A stretch of 64,000 nt of DNA. Origin: Acanthaster planci (Eukaryota > Echinodermata > Asteroidea > Valvatida > Acanthasteridae). Below are positions 28,020-40,662 of the stretch, piece after piece (positions within the stretch are counted from its first letter, which is position 1; each line of letters begins with the position of its first letter). The stretch spans positions 1,758,819 to 1,822,818 of the forward strand of contig NW_019091391.1 of the NCBI RefSeq assembly GCF_001949145.1, written 5' to 3'. The position numbers were made by a program, and so were the translations under genes. The notes beneath the pieces are model-generated. The model saw only the letters and a list, made by a program, of their open reading frames with translations, was not told the origin of the DNA and ran no database searches.

Positions 28020-28320
28020 TGTGTTAATTTGACGGAATTCGGCCAGACTTCCTATTTCCTAGCGATCGGCTCCCGCTTGTCGCGGTGTCCGACATCAAGC
28101 TAGCTAATCAAACATGCTGCTAACAAGCGGCCGACGACACTGCTCTGCTAATTTGCTTTGCTGACATTTGTTTATGGTAATTCTCTGGGAAATGACGGTC
28201 GTTTGTTACAAAAATCTGACAGTTTGGTCCCCGAAAAATAATAGAAAGCGAGACAGGCTTTTGGGCCGTCAGGCTTCCATCGGATACAGCTTCAGAAAAG
28301 GCAATGTCTAACCAATTTCT
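28020..28320. promoter_or_regulatory. Candidate regulatory block
   Basis: Balanced, high-complexity non-coding sequence with GCTAGCTAATCAAACATG, CGCGGTGTCCGACATC and GCGGCCGACGACAC segments, in contrast to AT-rich flanks. Inference only. Confidence 0.2.
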
Positions 28321-31039
28321 CCTGTTTGTATATGTTTTGGAAGGGCTGGGCGGTATTACAAATTGAGAAGTCTCATTGATTGGCCTCTTTTTTTTTTTTC
28401 ATTTGTCAGACCGATGTCTGGCTTTTGTGAATGCTGAGAGAGCCAAGTAATCATGGAAAAGTATAATGTGCCTCATTCAAATTGGCCCGGTGGGAGAGTT
28501 TACACTGTCTGTGCTAGGATGTGTCTCTTTCTTGACAAGTGGTTGCTCATTGCTCTGGTTGCTTATATCATTGGTGACTCTCATTACTTTTGATTCTTGT
28601 AACCTTCCAGAAAAGCTGGGACAATTTTTGTTGAATGATCGCAGGCACTTTACCTCCATGCATTTCTTTTTTTCTGAACGGGCTTTTCTCCTTGATTCAA
28701 GTTGTAGATTTCTGATGGAAGTAAGATTGTCATAGTTGTCATTTTACCCATTTGTCTGTACATTTAAAGAGAGACTCTCTTGCTTCACCCTAAATCACAT
28801 TGCCCATGAGGTCACGAACCAGCTTTAGCAATTAGATTGCACATTATTAGCATTCGATCTAGACATCCTATTTTACCAAAGCACTTGGGCTTGGTCCCAG
28901 ACCTGTAAGGGCTTTATAATTCACATAGAGGGTGCACTTTACAAACTTTACTGAGCTGCTATTCTAATTCAAAACAGGATCTTTTTGTCTCACTGTTTTA
29001 ATGAACTTTTCCCATCTGATGCTTACAGACGGTACTGGTATGTTTGCTTGCCTTGACTTGATACTGTGGCCCCACTGTAATGGTCATCCATGTCTTTTGT
29101 GTCAGCATAAAAACAGAGATAAAGAACATCACTAATAATTGAATGACTCAAATTTCAGAGGTATTTTACTAGCTTCACTATTTGTTCAGTTTATGGACAC
29201 ATTGTGTTCCTAGAAGAAAAAAAAATACACCGTTTTTTTACAGCACAGAACACAACCAGTTCATACGGTTACATGGACGGAATTTTAAGGATCCCAAAAT
29301 TCCCCCTCCATGTAGGTGAAAATTGAGGTGCCGTGGCCTGGAAAAATCATCCAAACTGTAGCCTGAGTGTAGCCCTGGGGCCGTTGTGTTTTCAAGATAA
29401 TACATATTGGCCGAACCATTAAAGACTACTTAACACAATCATGGAGGGCCTGTGAAGGGTCTAGAGAGCTTCAGTATCAAGGGGCTGGAACAAGTGTTTG
29501 GCGGAATCTAGGGGCCAGGTATGGTCAAGAGGTTCTTTCTCGCTCTCTCTCTCTGGCCCAGTGAAATGTCAGAGTTGATTAGTTGGTGGCTGTGGAGGGG
29601 AATGGCTTGTGGGGGAGTTTGTTAATTGGGCGCCCCAGGCAAAGGCAATTCTCCCAAAAGACCAAAGACTTCAGGATTTCTTATTTTTTTTCCTCCTTGT
29701 CAGCTGTTAAAGTGTCATCAGGTGGGCAGTAAGAGTTGGCAGAATTTTATAATAGAATGCTCTAGGTTTTGAGACACTTCTAAACCACAGACTGGTGTTT
29801 GGTGGAATTCGTCTTGAAATTTTCAGATAGATTAGGCAGTCCAAGATATTTTCACGTTAAGACCCCAAAGACTTAAGACCAGTTATGTATAGGGAATTAG
29901 TGATTGTTACGTCACCTTTTTCACCACACCTCACCATATCCGAGGTTCAAAGGGCTTGACAACATCTGACATTACATGTAATTGTAAGAAGCATTGGTCA
30001 CGGGTATGTCTTTTGCCAATCTGACCAAAGTGGGAGGGGGTACCCCTTTTTTAGCATTGGCTGTCCTTTGGTGGGAACTCAATGTCTACATGCACAAGTT
30101 CGTGCATGTTTGGTGCAGAATGCACTAAGTACGTGCAGTCAATTAGTGTCATAATGTATGGTCTTCCACCAACCCATCTCTTTGCCGTAGAGGGTGCACT
30201 TCAACAAGGGTGGATAGCTCAGGAATGTACTTTTGCCAACGAAACTGAAAAGTTCAGAATTTCACATACCCAAATCCCCTCCCCCCATGACCTTTGACTT
30301 TGAGAGGAACAAAATACTAGACACGTGGCCACTTCATTGCCCGATGATGGTTATGTCTACTGTTCAAATGCCAAACATTGTAACCAACTGGCTGAAGCTG
30401 TGCTCACGTAAACAGAAGCAAATTGACAAAACTTTGCAAAGTCAGGTTGACTGGAATCTCTTCAGGATGCGACAGACTCTAACCAGAACCGAACTGATGT
30501 TGACTGCCATGGATCAGATTGTATTTGTCCAGTCATTAGGGAGACCTCAAGGGCCTTTGGAGAATGACCACTGCATCAAACTGTTTGTTTGGAGTGCCGT
30601 TCAGGCTGATCATAGTTTAGTTCAATGACGTTGATAGTTTTCCTGGCTTGCTATGTTTCTTTTTTGTAATACTGATGTGGTAGTGTACAGGTCAGCCCAA
30701 TGTACTTAGGGGCCCAACCTCCAGCGTATTTTCATGATTGTGAAATTCAAAAACGAATAAAAGTTTCTACATTCACCATATAACCATTGCATGCACATAA
30801 CGTTGTGCGTTACATGCTTGTTTTTCTGACCTGTTCTGATTAGTTTTGAATGACATCTGAAATTCTACACAGCTACATTACATTACACCATAATTTGGTT
30901 TGTCTTACATGAGATTCATCCTTGTAAAACATACATGTAAATTTGTAAGTACTGTCTGTCAGCTCCATCTGCAGAGGACTTAAAATTTGAGAACGATTCC
31001 TAATCAATTTCAAAAAGATGATGAATGGTTGTTAATTCT

Positions 31040-31215
31040 GTCCTTGCAACGTGTTGCGGCGCACATTCCTTCTGCCCGCGCGAGAACGTGCTGCTGCATA
31101 TCAACTCTTTCTTGCCATCACATGTCAGGCTCTCCCCTCCTCGTCTCTCTTCCTGGTCATCTCCTGCACTGACGACCTCGGCAGCCCCATTTATCATCAG
31201 CCAGGCCAGTGCTAA
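31040..31215. promoter_or_regulatory. Candidate regulatory block
   Basis: A GC-richer stretch (GTGTTGCGGCGCACATTCC ... CTGCCCGCGCGAGAACG) without coding similarity. Inference only. Confidence 0.15.
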
Positions 31216-34200
31216 TCCTGCTTGCTGTCTGTAGGGCATCTTCTGCATACCAACACTGCAGTCCAGGAATGCTAACATTTGTGCAAGAGCTCTCACCATC
31301 CACACAAGATATGTTTACAGGCAAATTCTGGATATGTCTTCAGATTTCATTCTTAAAGAGAAATGTTTTATCAAGCACTGAAATCATGGTTCAGTTTTTT
31401 TTACCAGCGTAGCAGAATAAGGGATAATAATGGCCAGACTACGCGTAATTTACTCATTTTGAAATTTGAGTGGAACATATTTGAAAGCATAGCCTTACAG
31501 TTACAAAAGTTTGAATCAATTTGGCAGGATTTTGAAGCATTGTTTATGTATGTAAGGTGTTGAAACATACAGTGAACTATTGTTTAGTGAGGAAAACAAC
31601 ACTTGGAGATCCCCTTACTCGAATAAGTTCAGTTTGCTCAAGTGAACTTAGAGTGACCAAACTTTTGAGAGGTCCTTCACTTTAAAGATAAGACAGCAAG
31701 AATTATGTATCACATCTGATAACAGTCTGTTTAGATAGTGTTTAGGTTCTCTGCTGATTCTGGAGATCTTGAAAGCATGAGACTGAGCTTCAGAAATCTT
31801 TTATTTCTTCCTATTCTGCAGATTCCTGCTTGTGCTGATTTCATGTCAATGTACATATTGAGAATACCTGGAGATTTGCTGTGTCAGATCACCGCACACT
31901 GCACTGTGTCCATTAGAAGGCTCAAGCACCTGTTTAATCCAGAGTAGTGAAATTTCATATCCAAGCATCCAGGCAGATTAGGAAGGGGGGACCTGACTTG
32001 TTTTGATGTCTGATTAACTGACATTAAAAAACCATCAGGATTTGATTCTTTGGTTTAGCTGAATAAAATCCTGACCTTTCCACAGTGAGGCCCAGAGCTG
32101 ACTGCAGGAAAGATCTACTCCAGCCTCTATTGCTATGCTGTGAGGTGACCCAATGATAACCTTGCCCGGTCTCTGTCAAGGATTTGGCTCAATTCCTTCA
32201 TAGCTGGAGGTCAATTTCAGTGGCTTACTTCTTTTCCACACAGTCTTTTCTCCTGCTTTGGTGACCATTGCCAGTGAGCTCCCCGTGCTGTGGAATGTTT
32301 ATTGAGTTATATTGAAATGTTTCCCCAGAAGTAACAACTTGAGATTCCATTTGAGCTCAAATCTTTCTGAAAGGAATGGATAACTAGCCACAGTGTTTCA
32401 ACACTTGCCTGGTTTCACTGATTGTTCAAATTTCTCAGCATTATTTGCTGGACAGGTATATTTGCCGAGCAATATAAGTTTCACCAATTAAAGGTGAATG
32501 TGGACAAGGAACTTCAAGAAATTAGGCTGAGAGTTTCAGCGCAATAAATAATACCAATAATAACCAAAAAATAGGGATTTTATGTTTGTGTATTCCAATT
32601 CATGCTAGGGATTTTAGCACAAATCTTTGCATGTGGCATTGTTGTTGAACACTATGTCTACAAAGTGCATTATTCCTCTGGGGTTTAATGTAATCACAGA
32701 AGCTGTTTTTCTCATCTCTGCGGCATCTGTTCTTTCAACCTGTGATTTTGCCTGTATGCTTGGCGCTCCCAGTTGTAGGGAAGACTTTTTCAGACAGCCT
32801 GCTATAGATTGCATAATGTCTACAGACTACATCTATATCATACCCTTGTACTATTAAAAGAGTTTCCATATTCTGGGTGTACTACCATCACCACCTAAAA
32901 TATACGTGTCAAAGGTCACGCTTAATGATTCACAAGTGAGGCACCTCATTGGGAGAAAGTTTTTTGAGGTCACAAACACAGCCAGTGATGGGAAGAACAT
33001 TTCAAGTTCAAGTTTTCAGCGCCCTTTCATTGCCCGAGTTGATTTCTTTCTTAGTCAGAGACAGATGTTCCGTTCTGCGTCGCAATCTGTTGCGAATTAA
33101 AGTCACTTCAGACTCGTCTGTGAGTACAGTCTCACCAGATGGTTAGTCGATCCGAAGCTGTTTTGCCCGAGCAAGCTTAGTGAGTTTTGCAGTGAGGGGT
33201 CTGAGGCTCATGCAGACATTGTGAATGGATCATTTACTTCTTGGCTGTTCCGTGTATGTAATATTATTTAAATGAATTTTAACGACTTGCGATGAGTGAC
33301 GATTTCAGCTTTAGTCCGGTCGGAACATGTTGATCAGATTAAGGGGGTTCCTTTGCAAAAGGCAGAGCCTGGCACGCTAACAATCTGGTTGTGTTTTCTT
33401 GCGAAAATGTGTTATTAAATGATTGCCAATGAGTTTTGTTGAGTGACAAATCTGGGGCAAATGCCGCCATAGTCTAGTTTTTCACACACTGTTTGCATTC
33501 AGAGTTTTCTTGCACTTTTTAAGATGACACAAGTTCACTTGAAAAATCTGAACCTAATGAACTTAGATTTTAATAACAGATTGAAAGGGGTTCATTTCTG
33601 AACCGAGTTCCTCTATTTTTCAAAATTTCACCTCCTGTTAGTGGCTGTTTTTTTTTAATCTGAGTACAGTGTTACTTTGAGTCCATTGGAATCTAAAGCT
33701 CAAAATGGGTGAAGTTTGTATATTAAATTAGCCGCATTCAAGTCTGGTGTCCAGAGCACAGTCTATGCCTTCATTGGTTGTAAATATGAGAGGCACATGC
33801 CAACAGCGGGCCATTTTGGTCATAGCCTACCACTGCTCAGACCTTGAAATGTAGGTCTAAGGTTAAGACTGGGCTAGAGCTGGAGCCATAGTCATTTCAA
33901 AACTTGAGTTTGAGGTTTCTTCTTCAATTGTTGAGGTTAATTTTTTTATTATTTTTTTCTTGTTTGGATTGGTCAAGATAAAAGTACTTGAGTGAAGAGA
34001 TGAAAGATATTTTGACCCAAAATTTGAAGTTGTTTCAATCTAAGACAGGGAACAGCTGAGCTGTGTCTGATAAAGATATTGATTGAAAAATTCTTCCAAA
34101 ATCCCACCCCCACCATCCACTTTAACGTTCACCAATTGATGCATCACATATATATCATATGTTTCACCAAGTTTAAGTGTCAGTTTCTTGTAACCATTTT

Positions 34201-34237
34201 CATAAAACCACTGTACTTTTCTCATTCTACTCAATAG

Positions 34238-34459
34238 GAGCTCTGCCAGCAACTGGTCCTCCTGCTGTTCTTCCAGTTTTTTCTGAGGAGCCTCAAGATG
34301 CCTACATCATCAAGAACCGGCCGGTCACCCTCTCCTGCCGGGCCCAGCCCGTCTTCCAGCTCTACTTCCAGTGCAACGGAGAGTGGATGGCGGCTGAGCG
34401 GCTGGAGCACCACGAAACCTTTGATGACATCGAAGAGCAGCTCATGATCATCAGCATAT
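34238..34459 (+). CDS. UNC5: UNC5 exon: N-terminal half of Ig1
   Basis: Acceptor AG at 34236-34237 and donor GT at 34460-34461; phase 1 in, phase 1 out. The translation contains PVFSEEPQDAYIIKNRPVTL, the start of UNC5 Ig1, then the cysteine pair in LSCRAQPVFQLYFQCNGEW. UNC5 Ig1 has an extra disulfide besides the canonical one, and both expected N-terminal cysteines are present. The exon is clearly GC-richer than its flanks, as are the other exons. An upstream in-frame ATG at 34177 lies in the intron and is not taken as a start, because the acceptor and the family alignment put the exon border after it. Confidence 0.95.
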
Positions 34460-35179
34460 GTAAGAGCAAGGGGTTCGGTTTTCATGGATCAGCTCAGCAC
34501 AGGAACCTGCTAAGCGTTAAAAAGTCTGTTTGGCAGAAACCGGTTGCCAGTCAAAATATGTACAATACATGTTGCCTCTGACTGGCTTCCCACTGATTGT
34601 TGCTTAACATGCAAATTTTCTAAAGTAGAAAGTAAGCCCAGTGGAGCCCTAGGCCCTATGGAGGGTCCTTTTTGAAAACCTGGTATCACATGGCTTTTAC
34701 TCTGAACTCTGAACCATTCGTAAGTAGTTACTAATTAATGTAGACCCAAATCAGCTTCCATTCTTGGCTTTGAATCATGTATTGTACCGTTCAGTGGTCC
34801 CAGGACTTGACACAAGCTTTTTATTGCCAGCAGCAACAAACCGAGGAATCTTTCCTCTTCTTTTAGAGGGAGGGTTAAATGTTAAACTTGCATGTATTGA
34901 TAAAGTCTGTCAGCATTTCTCTCTTTTTTTCTACAAATTTTCTGGGTCTTTCTAACATGGATACTTTTAAGGAAATTGGGTTGGAGGTTAGAGCTGAGGT
35001 TTGTTGAAACCACCTATGTATATTTGATCCAAAGTGTTTCATGTATTTTTAAGGACAATGGAAGAATCCAGAAGGGGTCTGTTTGTGGTCGAATACTAGC
35101 AAAGATGTTTCACTGACAGGTGTTCCGTTGTTTCCCTGCCAGTGTGCTTATAGAAGTATATGTTTTCTTGTTGCCATAG
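34460..35179 (+). other. UNC5: UNC5 intron between the two Ig1 exons
   Basis: A 720-bp AT-rich phase-1 intron with a GT start and AG end. I see no repeat, RNA gene or further exon in it. The split of Ig1 across two exons is held together by the reading phase: the last base of the first exon and the first two bases of the next make a serine codon. Confidence 0.85.
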
Positions 35180-35299
35180 CAATCACCAAAGAAGATGTGG
35201 AGCAGTACTTTGGCAACGAGGACTACAGTTGCCAGTGTGTTGGATGGAGTGACACAAACACACACGCGACGAGTAGTAAGGGATACGTGCGCATAGCAA
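35180..35299 (+). CDS. UNC5: UNC5 exon: C-terminal half of Ig1
   Basis: Acceptor AG 35178-35179 and donor GT 35300-35301; 120 bp, phase 1 at both ends. The product reads ITKEDVEQYFGNEDYSCQCV and then a W-S motif, ending in GYVRIA. The CxC pair in YSCQCVGW is the hallmark of UNC5 Ig1: one cysteine closes the canonical Ig disulfide and the other the family-specific second bridge. Ig1 takes part in netrin binding in vertebrate UNC5 proteins. The exon lies 720 bp downstream of its partner and joins it in frame. Confidence 0.95.
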
Positions 35300-38200
35300 G
35301 TGAGTGAACACCTAGTGCTTCGGCTGAAGACCACTAAAATTGACCCATGGCAGATTTTTAGTCGGCTGTGCCCAGTAGACTGCCCTGTGGAAATTTTGTG
35401 CCCCGAGTTTTGTTTGTCTCAGATTTTGCATTTAGTGTAATATTTTAATTGGACAATATTGTAAAGCTTCATTGACATGATTCTAACGTAATTGTTCCGG
35501 GGGCTCTCTGCCTACACTGTTAAGGCCGGTTTATATTCACTCAAAAGGGAACAGCAATGTGATTTTGTGATGTCTGGCCAAATATGTGTGCCCCAAATTT
35601 TGCTGCAGGTGTTCACTGACGTCAAATTTGCCTCGCTTTCGTGTTCAGCTGAAGTACGAACTGGCCTTAACCCTGGGCATTCGTTGAACTGTCGTGCAGA
35701 ACTAGATATTCTGAATTAATTTGAGGGCTCCTTTTCATATCAAATGGACCGTTTGGTGGAAGTTAATTTTGAAGCGATTACATGTACTTCTGTCAAACAC
35801 AAGATTGCTGGTTGAGGCCGATGCTCTGTGTAAAATCTTCATGTAGCAATTTTTAAATATAATGATTGTGTTAAATTTTATTGTGAAAAAAATGTTTCAC
35901 TGAACAAATACTTTAAGTATAACATTGAAGGTGTCAGTGTGTATTCTTCAATCTTACAGAATAAAGTGTACAGAAATTGAATAAAGATCCACTAGATGAA
36001 ATTGTTAAAAAAAAAAAGTATGACTGGTTTCAGAATTTTGTTTCAAATCTGATCATACATGAGATTTTGGTTTGATCAAATTCAAAATGAGAAATGTTTT
36101 CATGAAAAGTTTTCCAAGTCTAAAAATTGCCCACTTGAGCATTTGAGGGTGAACTCGCAATGCCTTCAACAGCTTCAAACAGCTGAAAAAAATTCCATGC
36201 AACAAGCCTGGACACTCCAGAAACTGTCTTCACTTTCGCCATAAACCAACAGTGTCCTTTCCCCACCCTGTTATTACTGTGTACGGACATTTCACATGAA
36301 TCCCAGATCCATAAGAGTGCACACGAGGGGCCACCTAATCAAAACTGATCTTGCTGGCCCTTTTGTGCTCCCCTTGTGCCTTGAATATTGGTCTCACTCA
36401 GAAATGTGCCCGATGTAAAGACCCCCCCCCCTTTTTATCAGTTTTTCAAGCAGCTCTCCATTTTTTCTCCCCAAGGAGGTGCCACAGTCAACAGCATTCG
36501 TTCAATGGACAGTGGATTACTGTCACTTTGTGTTAATTGAAAACAGTGTCTATTTCGGGCGCTGTTTGTACGGGCGGGTCCGGTTACCCCGTTTTGGCCA
36601 CATTGGCACTGAGGAAGAGAACAATGGTCCTCCAGTGGCGCAGTTCAATTAGGCAGCGAATACTGGGAAAAGTGATACGCGGGTCGGAGCATTGGCCCAC
36701 TCCATTTCCTCGGTTACCATAACAATGGGCTTCCACGAGATAGCCAATCCTGGCCCACTCCATCCCACCCCCCCTGAATTTGTAATCTGAAACGCAACTT
36801 GGATTTTTTTCTTTGATTGGGCGGAAGGGACTTGACTGCACAATGATGACGGTGCGGGCCTGCTTGGAGTGAACTCACTGTTGGACGAGTTTGTTTGTAG
36901 GCCTAGGAGGGGCGGGCGAGAGCGGGTAATCCGTGTCTTAATGATCCTCGGCGACCACCTTCTCAAACTGAAATTAGTGGGCAGGATGAATAGCGTCCGA
37001 GTCAGGGGAAATATTTGAACAAGTGTATTCCGTGAGTCACTGGCTGTACAGGAGTGAGTTGCAGGGTCTCGGGGTAGGCACGCGCGAGTAAATAAACACT
37101 GTCGTGATTGGGCCTTGAACATGGGGAGTTTTTTCGGGAAAGAGAATCTGTTAATTAAGTTTGAGAGCCTTCAGAGACCGAGAACGTGGACCCATTGTTC
37201 TCCATGTTGATGTAGGGTCAGGGATTGTTTGGAGGGATCTCTCAGTGGATCTTGGAGGCTGTGCCGCAGCCTTGAGAGTGAGTCTTTAGGCCTGCCCCAC
37301 AGGTTCCTTGTAGCCTGACATTGTTGAATCGTGTTAGGGCCCCAAGCTCATCTCTGGTTTAAAGGGTGCAGGGAAGCAAAAATGACAGCAGGGCAAGTTG
37401 TTCTCATAGATCTGATAAAACGGTGAGAGCCCAACCTTCCAAGTACCATGGATTGTTCCATTGCTTTTCTTTGCACTTTCCACAATGCACGATTCAAATC
37501 GAAAACAAGAAACAGGAAAACCAAAGAACCAAACAAACCTTCTCTTTGTGTCGTCGTTTGCAGCTTTGAGTTTTCTCGTTGTTAATCTACATCATTAATC
37601 TACATTACTGTGGATTAATGTTTACTTGTTTACAGAGAGGTTGGGGGGTTAGAACTCAAGACTTTTACGCCTTCTGTTTTTACCACTTTGTGAAATAGCC
37701 CCACAGATAAGCAGTTGAGGTAAATCAACATCACCTGAAACAAAATGGAACTGATTTACCTTTTCCCCTTGTCAGGGTGCGGGTTTTTTTTTACATCACA
37801 GGTTTTATCCCTCACAAACCCTTTGCATCCATTTTTTTATTCTGCTCGTAAGTTCAAGAGGTCTCTAATTTCCTTAGTTCGACATGCCACCCACATTGAA
37901 TTGCATTTGGGCTGTGATTCGGAGAGGCAGAAAATATATATATATATATCCCCGAGTATGTCTTTTCCATTTCCCTTCTCCTTCTTGAGACACTTCATGC
38001 CTCATTACACCAGCGTAGCCAGACCCAATTATCACAGCGCGGTCAAGAAAGACACACTTTCTGATCATTTATTCATTGCGTTGGTTATAAATTGATGCTT
38101 TGACATTTAGCTTTACGCACAAGGCAGAGCACTGCAATTTATCTGTTTGCTATTGTGCATCTCTCTGCAAAGGATTGGAGTGTATTGAGGAGTGTTGCTG

Positions 38201-40383
38201 CGTGTCACACGCCAATCTGAGAAGCTCATGTTATGTGGATGACACAGTCATCTCCATGTTGATAGTGTTCAGATGCACTCAACAGTTGGCTTTTGCATAG
38301 CCTGTCACCCTCTGAAGGTGCCAAGGGTTGACCAGCGGGGAATTGGAAATCATAGGAATCTTTCCATGATTTTTCAGGGTTGGAAGTGGGAGTAGGTTAG
38401 GAGGGGGATCTAAGCCAGGTGTGATGGGTCATGACAAAGTTGGAGTAATACTACGGGAAATAATCATTTAGTTCATCATGTACCAAGATTTTTTGTTTTG
38501 CAGCCAGCCAACAATTGATCTTTAAAATAAAAAACATCTGTAAAATTCCTTATTACTCTTCTGCATCTCCATGCAGGAGAGGTTACAGCCACTAGGCCTA
38601 TTTCTTGGAAGTTTGTGTGGCCAATAACAGCATTATATTTGCCTTTGAAATCTTAATGACCTGTCTACAGCTCAGTGCTTTTTGCCTGAGGCTTCAAAGC
38701 TGACATTGAAGGATGATTTGTTCGGATCATTTGACTGTCTGACCAGTCTTGCATTACAGCAAATGAATGACCCCCTTGTTTTGCATTCAGACAGTGGACA
38801 TGGGGGGTATCCATAGGAACATAAAAAAAACAAAAGAAAGTCTCTTAAAGTCCTGTCAGCCCGAACAAAAAAATTTCAGAGGGAAGTGATGAATAAATCT
38901 ATGCATGTTTAATGAAAAAAATTCTTTTTAGAGTTGACTGATCTGTGTAAAAAAGATTTGATGACTCAGCATTCATGTACACGTTCATGTACATTCCTTG
39001 AATGTGTTGAGACTCGTCAAAAGTGTTCACAAAGTTCTGATGTGTTTTTAGGGGTTCTAAATTAAAGTACCACAATGCCAAAAATTTCCAATATAACGAG
39101 CTTGGTTTCTCTGAACACCTTACCAGAAATATTTCTCATCAATACATTCTGAGCAACTGCAAGCTGTGAATTGTCTCAAAGTTAAGTGACCTGTTTGCCT
39201 TGCCAAGCAAACATTTTTGTCATCAGGGAATTCCTGTGTGTAAAAGATGTTTGAAATCGCCTTTAATAAGTCTTGTCAAATTTGTCACACCAATAACTCC
39301 GTGCTCATTTGGTAGAAGTTCTGAAAGTAGCAAGTGTGAAGCATCGTGGCAAAATATTTATTCTTGCAGTTTGAGAAAGGTTAGGCCAAATTATAATTTT
39401 TGTAGGTGGTTGGTTAGAAAAGACATGCATGGGAATAACCTCCATTGTTATGCCCTTTCAGCTCTGCTCTCTTGTCATATGTTCAATAGCGTCACATTCA
39501 TGTCAGCCCCTAACAAAAATCCCAGACTCTGTCTCAAAATGTCCATTTTGTGTAATCTTGTTCCCCCAAGCCTGGAGGTCACGTTGGTGACCTTTCCTAA
39601 GTGGATTGAGTTCACCAGAGCAAAGAAGCAAATAATGCAGTGAAGCACTGTTTTGTCTTTGAACAAGAAGCCTTGTAAGGTAACTCAGAAAGGACATCAC
39701 ATTTATGCATTACAGATAGTCAGCTCTTCTCAAGACAGAGTGAAATTTGATGATGCTGCAAAAAGCATGGACAATGAAAGTTTGAACGAACTACAACATG
39801 GATGATCCTTCAAAAATGGGATTTACAACATTTTAAAAACATGGGAGTGGAAACAAACTCCAATACATATGGCTTAAAAATCAGAGCTTTTAAGATCAGT
39901 AAAGGAGAAGGCCGCTATGCCCAATGGGATAAGTTTGATTGTTTTGAGTTGGCCAGACCAACAATCACTGAATCTTTGTCTAATTCTCCTGCCTGGATGA
40001 TTCTGAATTTGAAGGTGAATTCTGAATCAGTATCCAAAGATTTGAATCACATGACAAACTTGCCGATTGTTGGGTGTCATTGGATATGGTTGGTGTCATG
40101 TTGAAATAGTGTTCTCCATGGAAACACTAAGTTGAATAAGAAACACTACACACCGTTGTAGTGTATGCAGCCTGTCTAATGTGTATATTCAACTAGTCTA
40201 ATGTCAGACAATGATGTAATGTTTACGTGGGCCATGTCTTTATGTGATTACATGCCTCATAACTGTAATGTTCAGCCGAGCTGGAACTCGGTGCATAGTG
40301 TTTGTTTGCTCCAAAGTCTCAATGGCACATCATTCGAACACAACGGCAGTTGATCTACCTTCCCCCCTCCCTTCTTTTAACAG
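35300..40383 (+). other. UNC5: UNC5 intron between Ig1 and Ig2, with a GC-rich block
   Basis: A 5.1-kb phase-1 intron. Most is ordinary AT-rich sequence with poly-A/T runs and a short (TA)n run near 37934-37949. The exception is about 36540-37130, which is noticeably GC-richer and of higher complexity and is listed separately as a candidate regulatory block. I found no additional exon with family similarity in it. Confidence 0.8.
36540..37130. promoter_or_regulatory. Candidate intronic regulatory block (SOX-like words, GC boxes)
   Basis: This stretch is GC-richer and less repetitive than the rest of the intron. It holds two AACAATGG words (36620-36627 and 36721-36728), which match the SOX core, and a GGGGCGGG box near 36910. 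It has no coding signature in any frame that resembles UNC5. I infer a conserved enhancer or internal promoter from composition and motif content only. Confidence 0.25.
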
Positions 40384-40662
40384 GTCTCAAGAGACTGTTT
40401 GAGCAAGAGCCCCTCGGTCAGCGAGTTCAGCCACAGCAATCAATCCACCTTTTGTGTCGTCCACCTCACGGGGTCCCCGAGCCAGAAGTGTACTGGGAGA
40501 AGAATGGCGTGCGCATCGACACGTCAGACGTGCACTACCTGCAGACCCAGGAGGGCCTGATATTAAACCAGATCAGGCTGGAGGACAACGGGAATTACAC
40601 GTGTGTCGCAGAGAACATAGCAGCGAGACGGGAGAGTGAGCCCGCCCAGGTGATCGTCTATG
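40384..40662 (+). CDS. UNC5: UNC5 exon: Ig2 domain
   Basis: Acceptor AG 40382-40383 and donor GT 40663-40664; 279 bp, phase 1 both ends, so the whole Ig2 domain sits on one symmetric exon. The start LKRLFEQEPLGQRVQ is typical of the UNC5 Ig1-Ig2 boundary. The canonical cysteines are in HLLCRPPHGVPEPEVYW and GNYTCVAENIAARRESEP, with the Ig tryptophan in VYWEKNG and the tyrosine-corner D-x-x-x-Y-x-C pattern. NYT is a potential N-glycosylation site. Confidence 0.97.

Larger units (their letters stand above)
1..34237. other. Upstream 34 kb: first intron and/or 5' flank of UNC5, no convincing exon
   Basis: I read this stretch in all frames and found no open frame with recognisable protein similarity. 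The longest, 180 codons at 15637-16179, has no domain signature and is of a length expected about once by chance in this much sequence. Vertebrate UNC5 genes have a very long first intron after a short signal-peptide exon, so a large non-coding stretch before Ig1 is normal. The region holds dispersed repeats, simple repeats and several candidate regulatory blocks, listed separately. Confidence 0.6.

Noticed and set aside
28466-28735. 89-codon frame with a hydrophobic stretch resembling a membrane segment
   Set aside because: Hydrophobicity is common in T-rich DNA; no partner exons, homology or conserved context.
30082-30628. Two overlapping open frames of 71 and 131 codons
   Set aside because: No recognisable motif; AT-rich, low-quality composition. 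Treated as chance.
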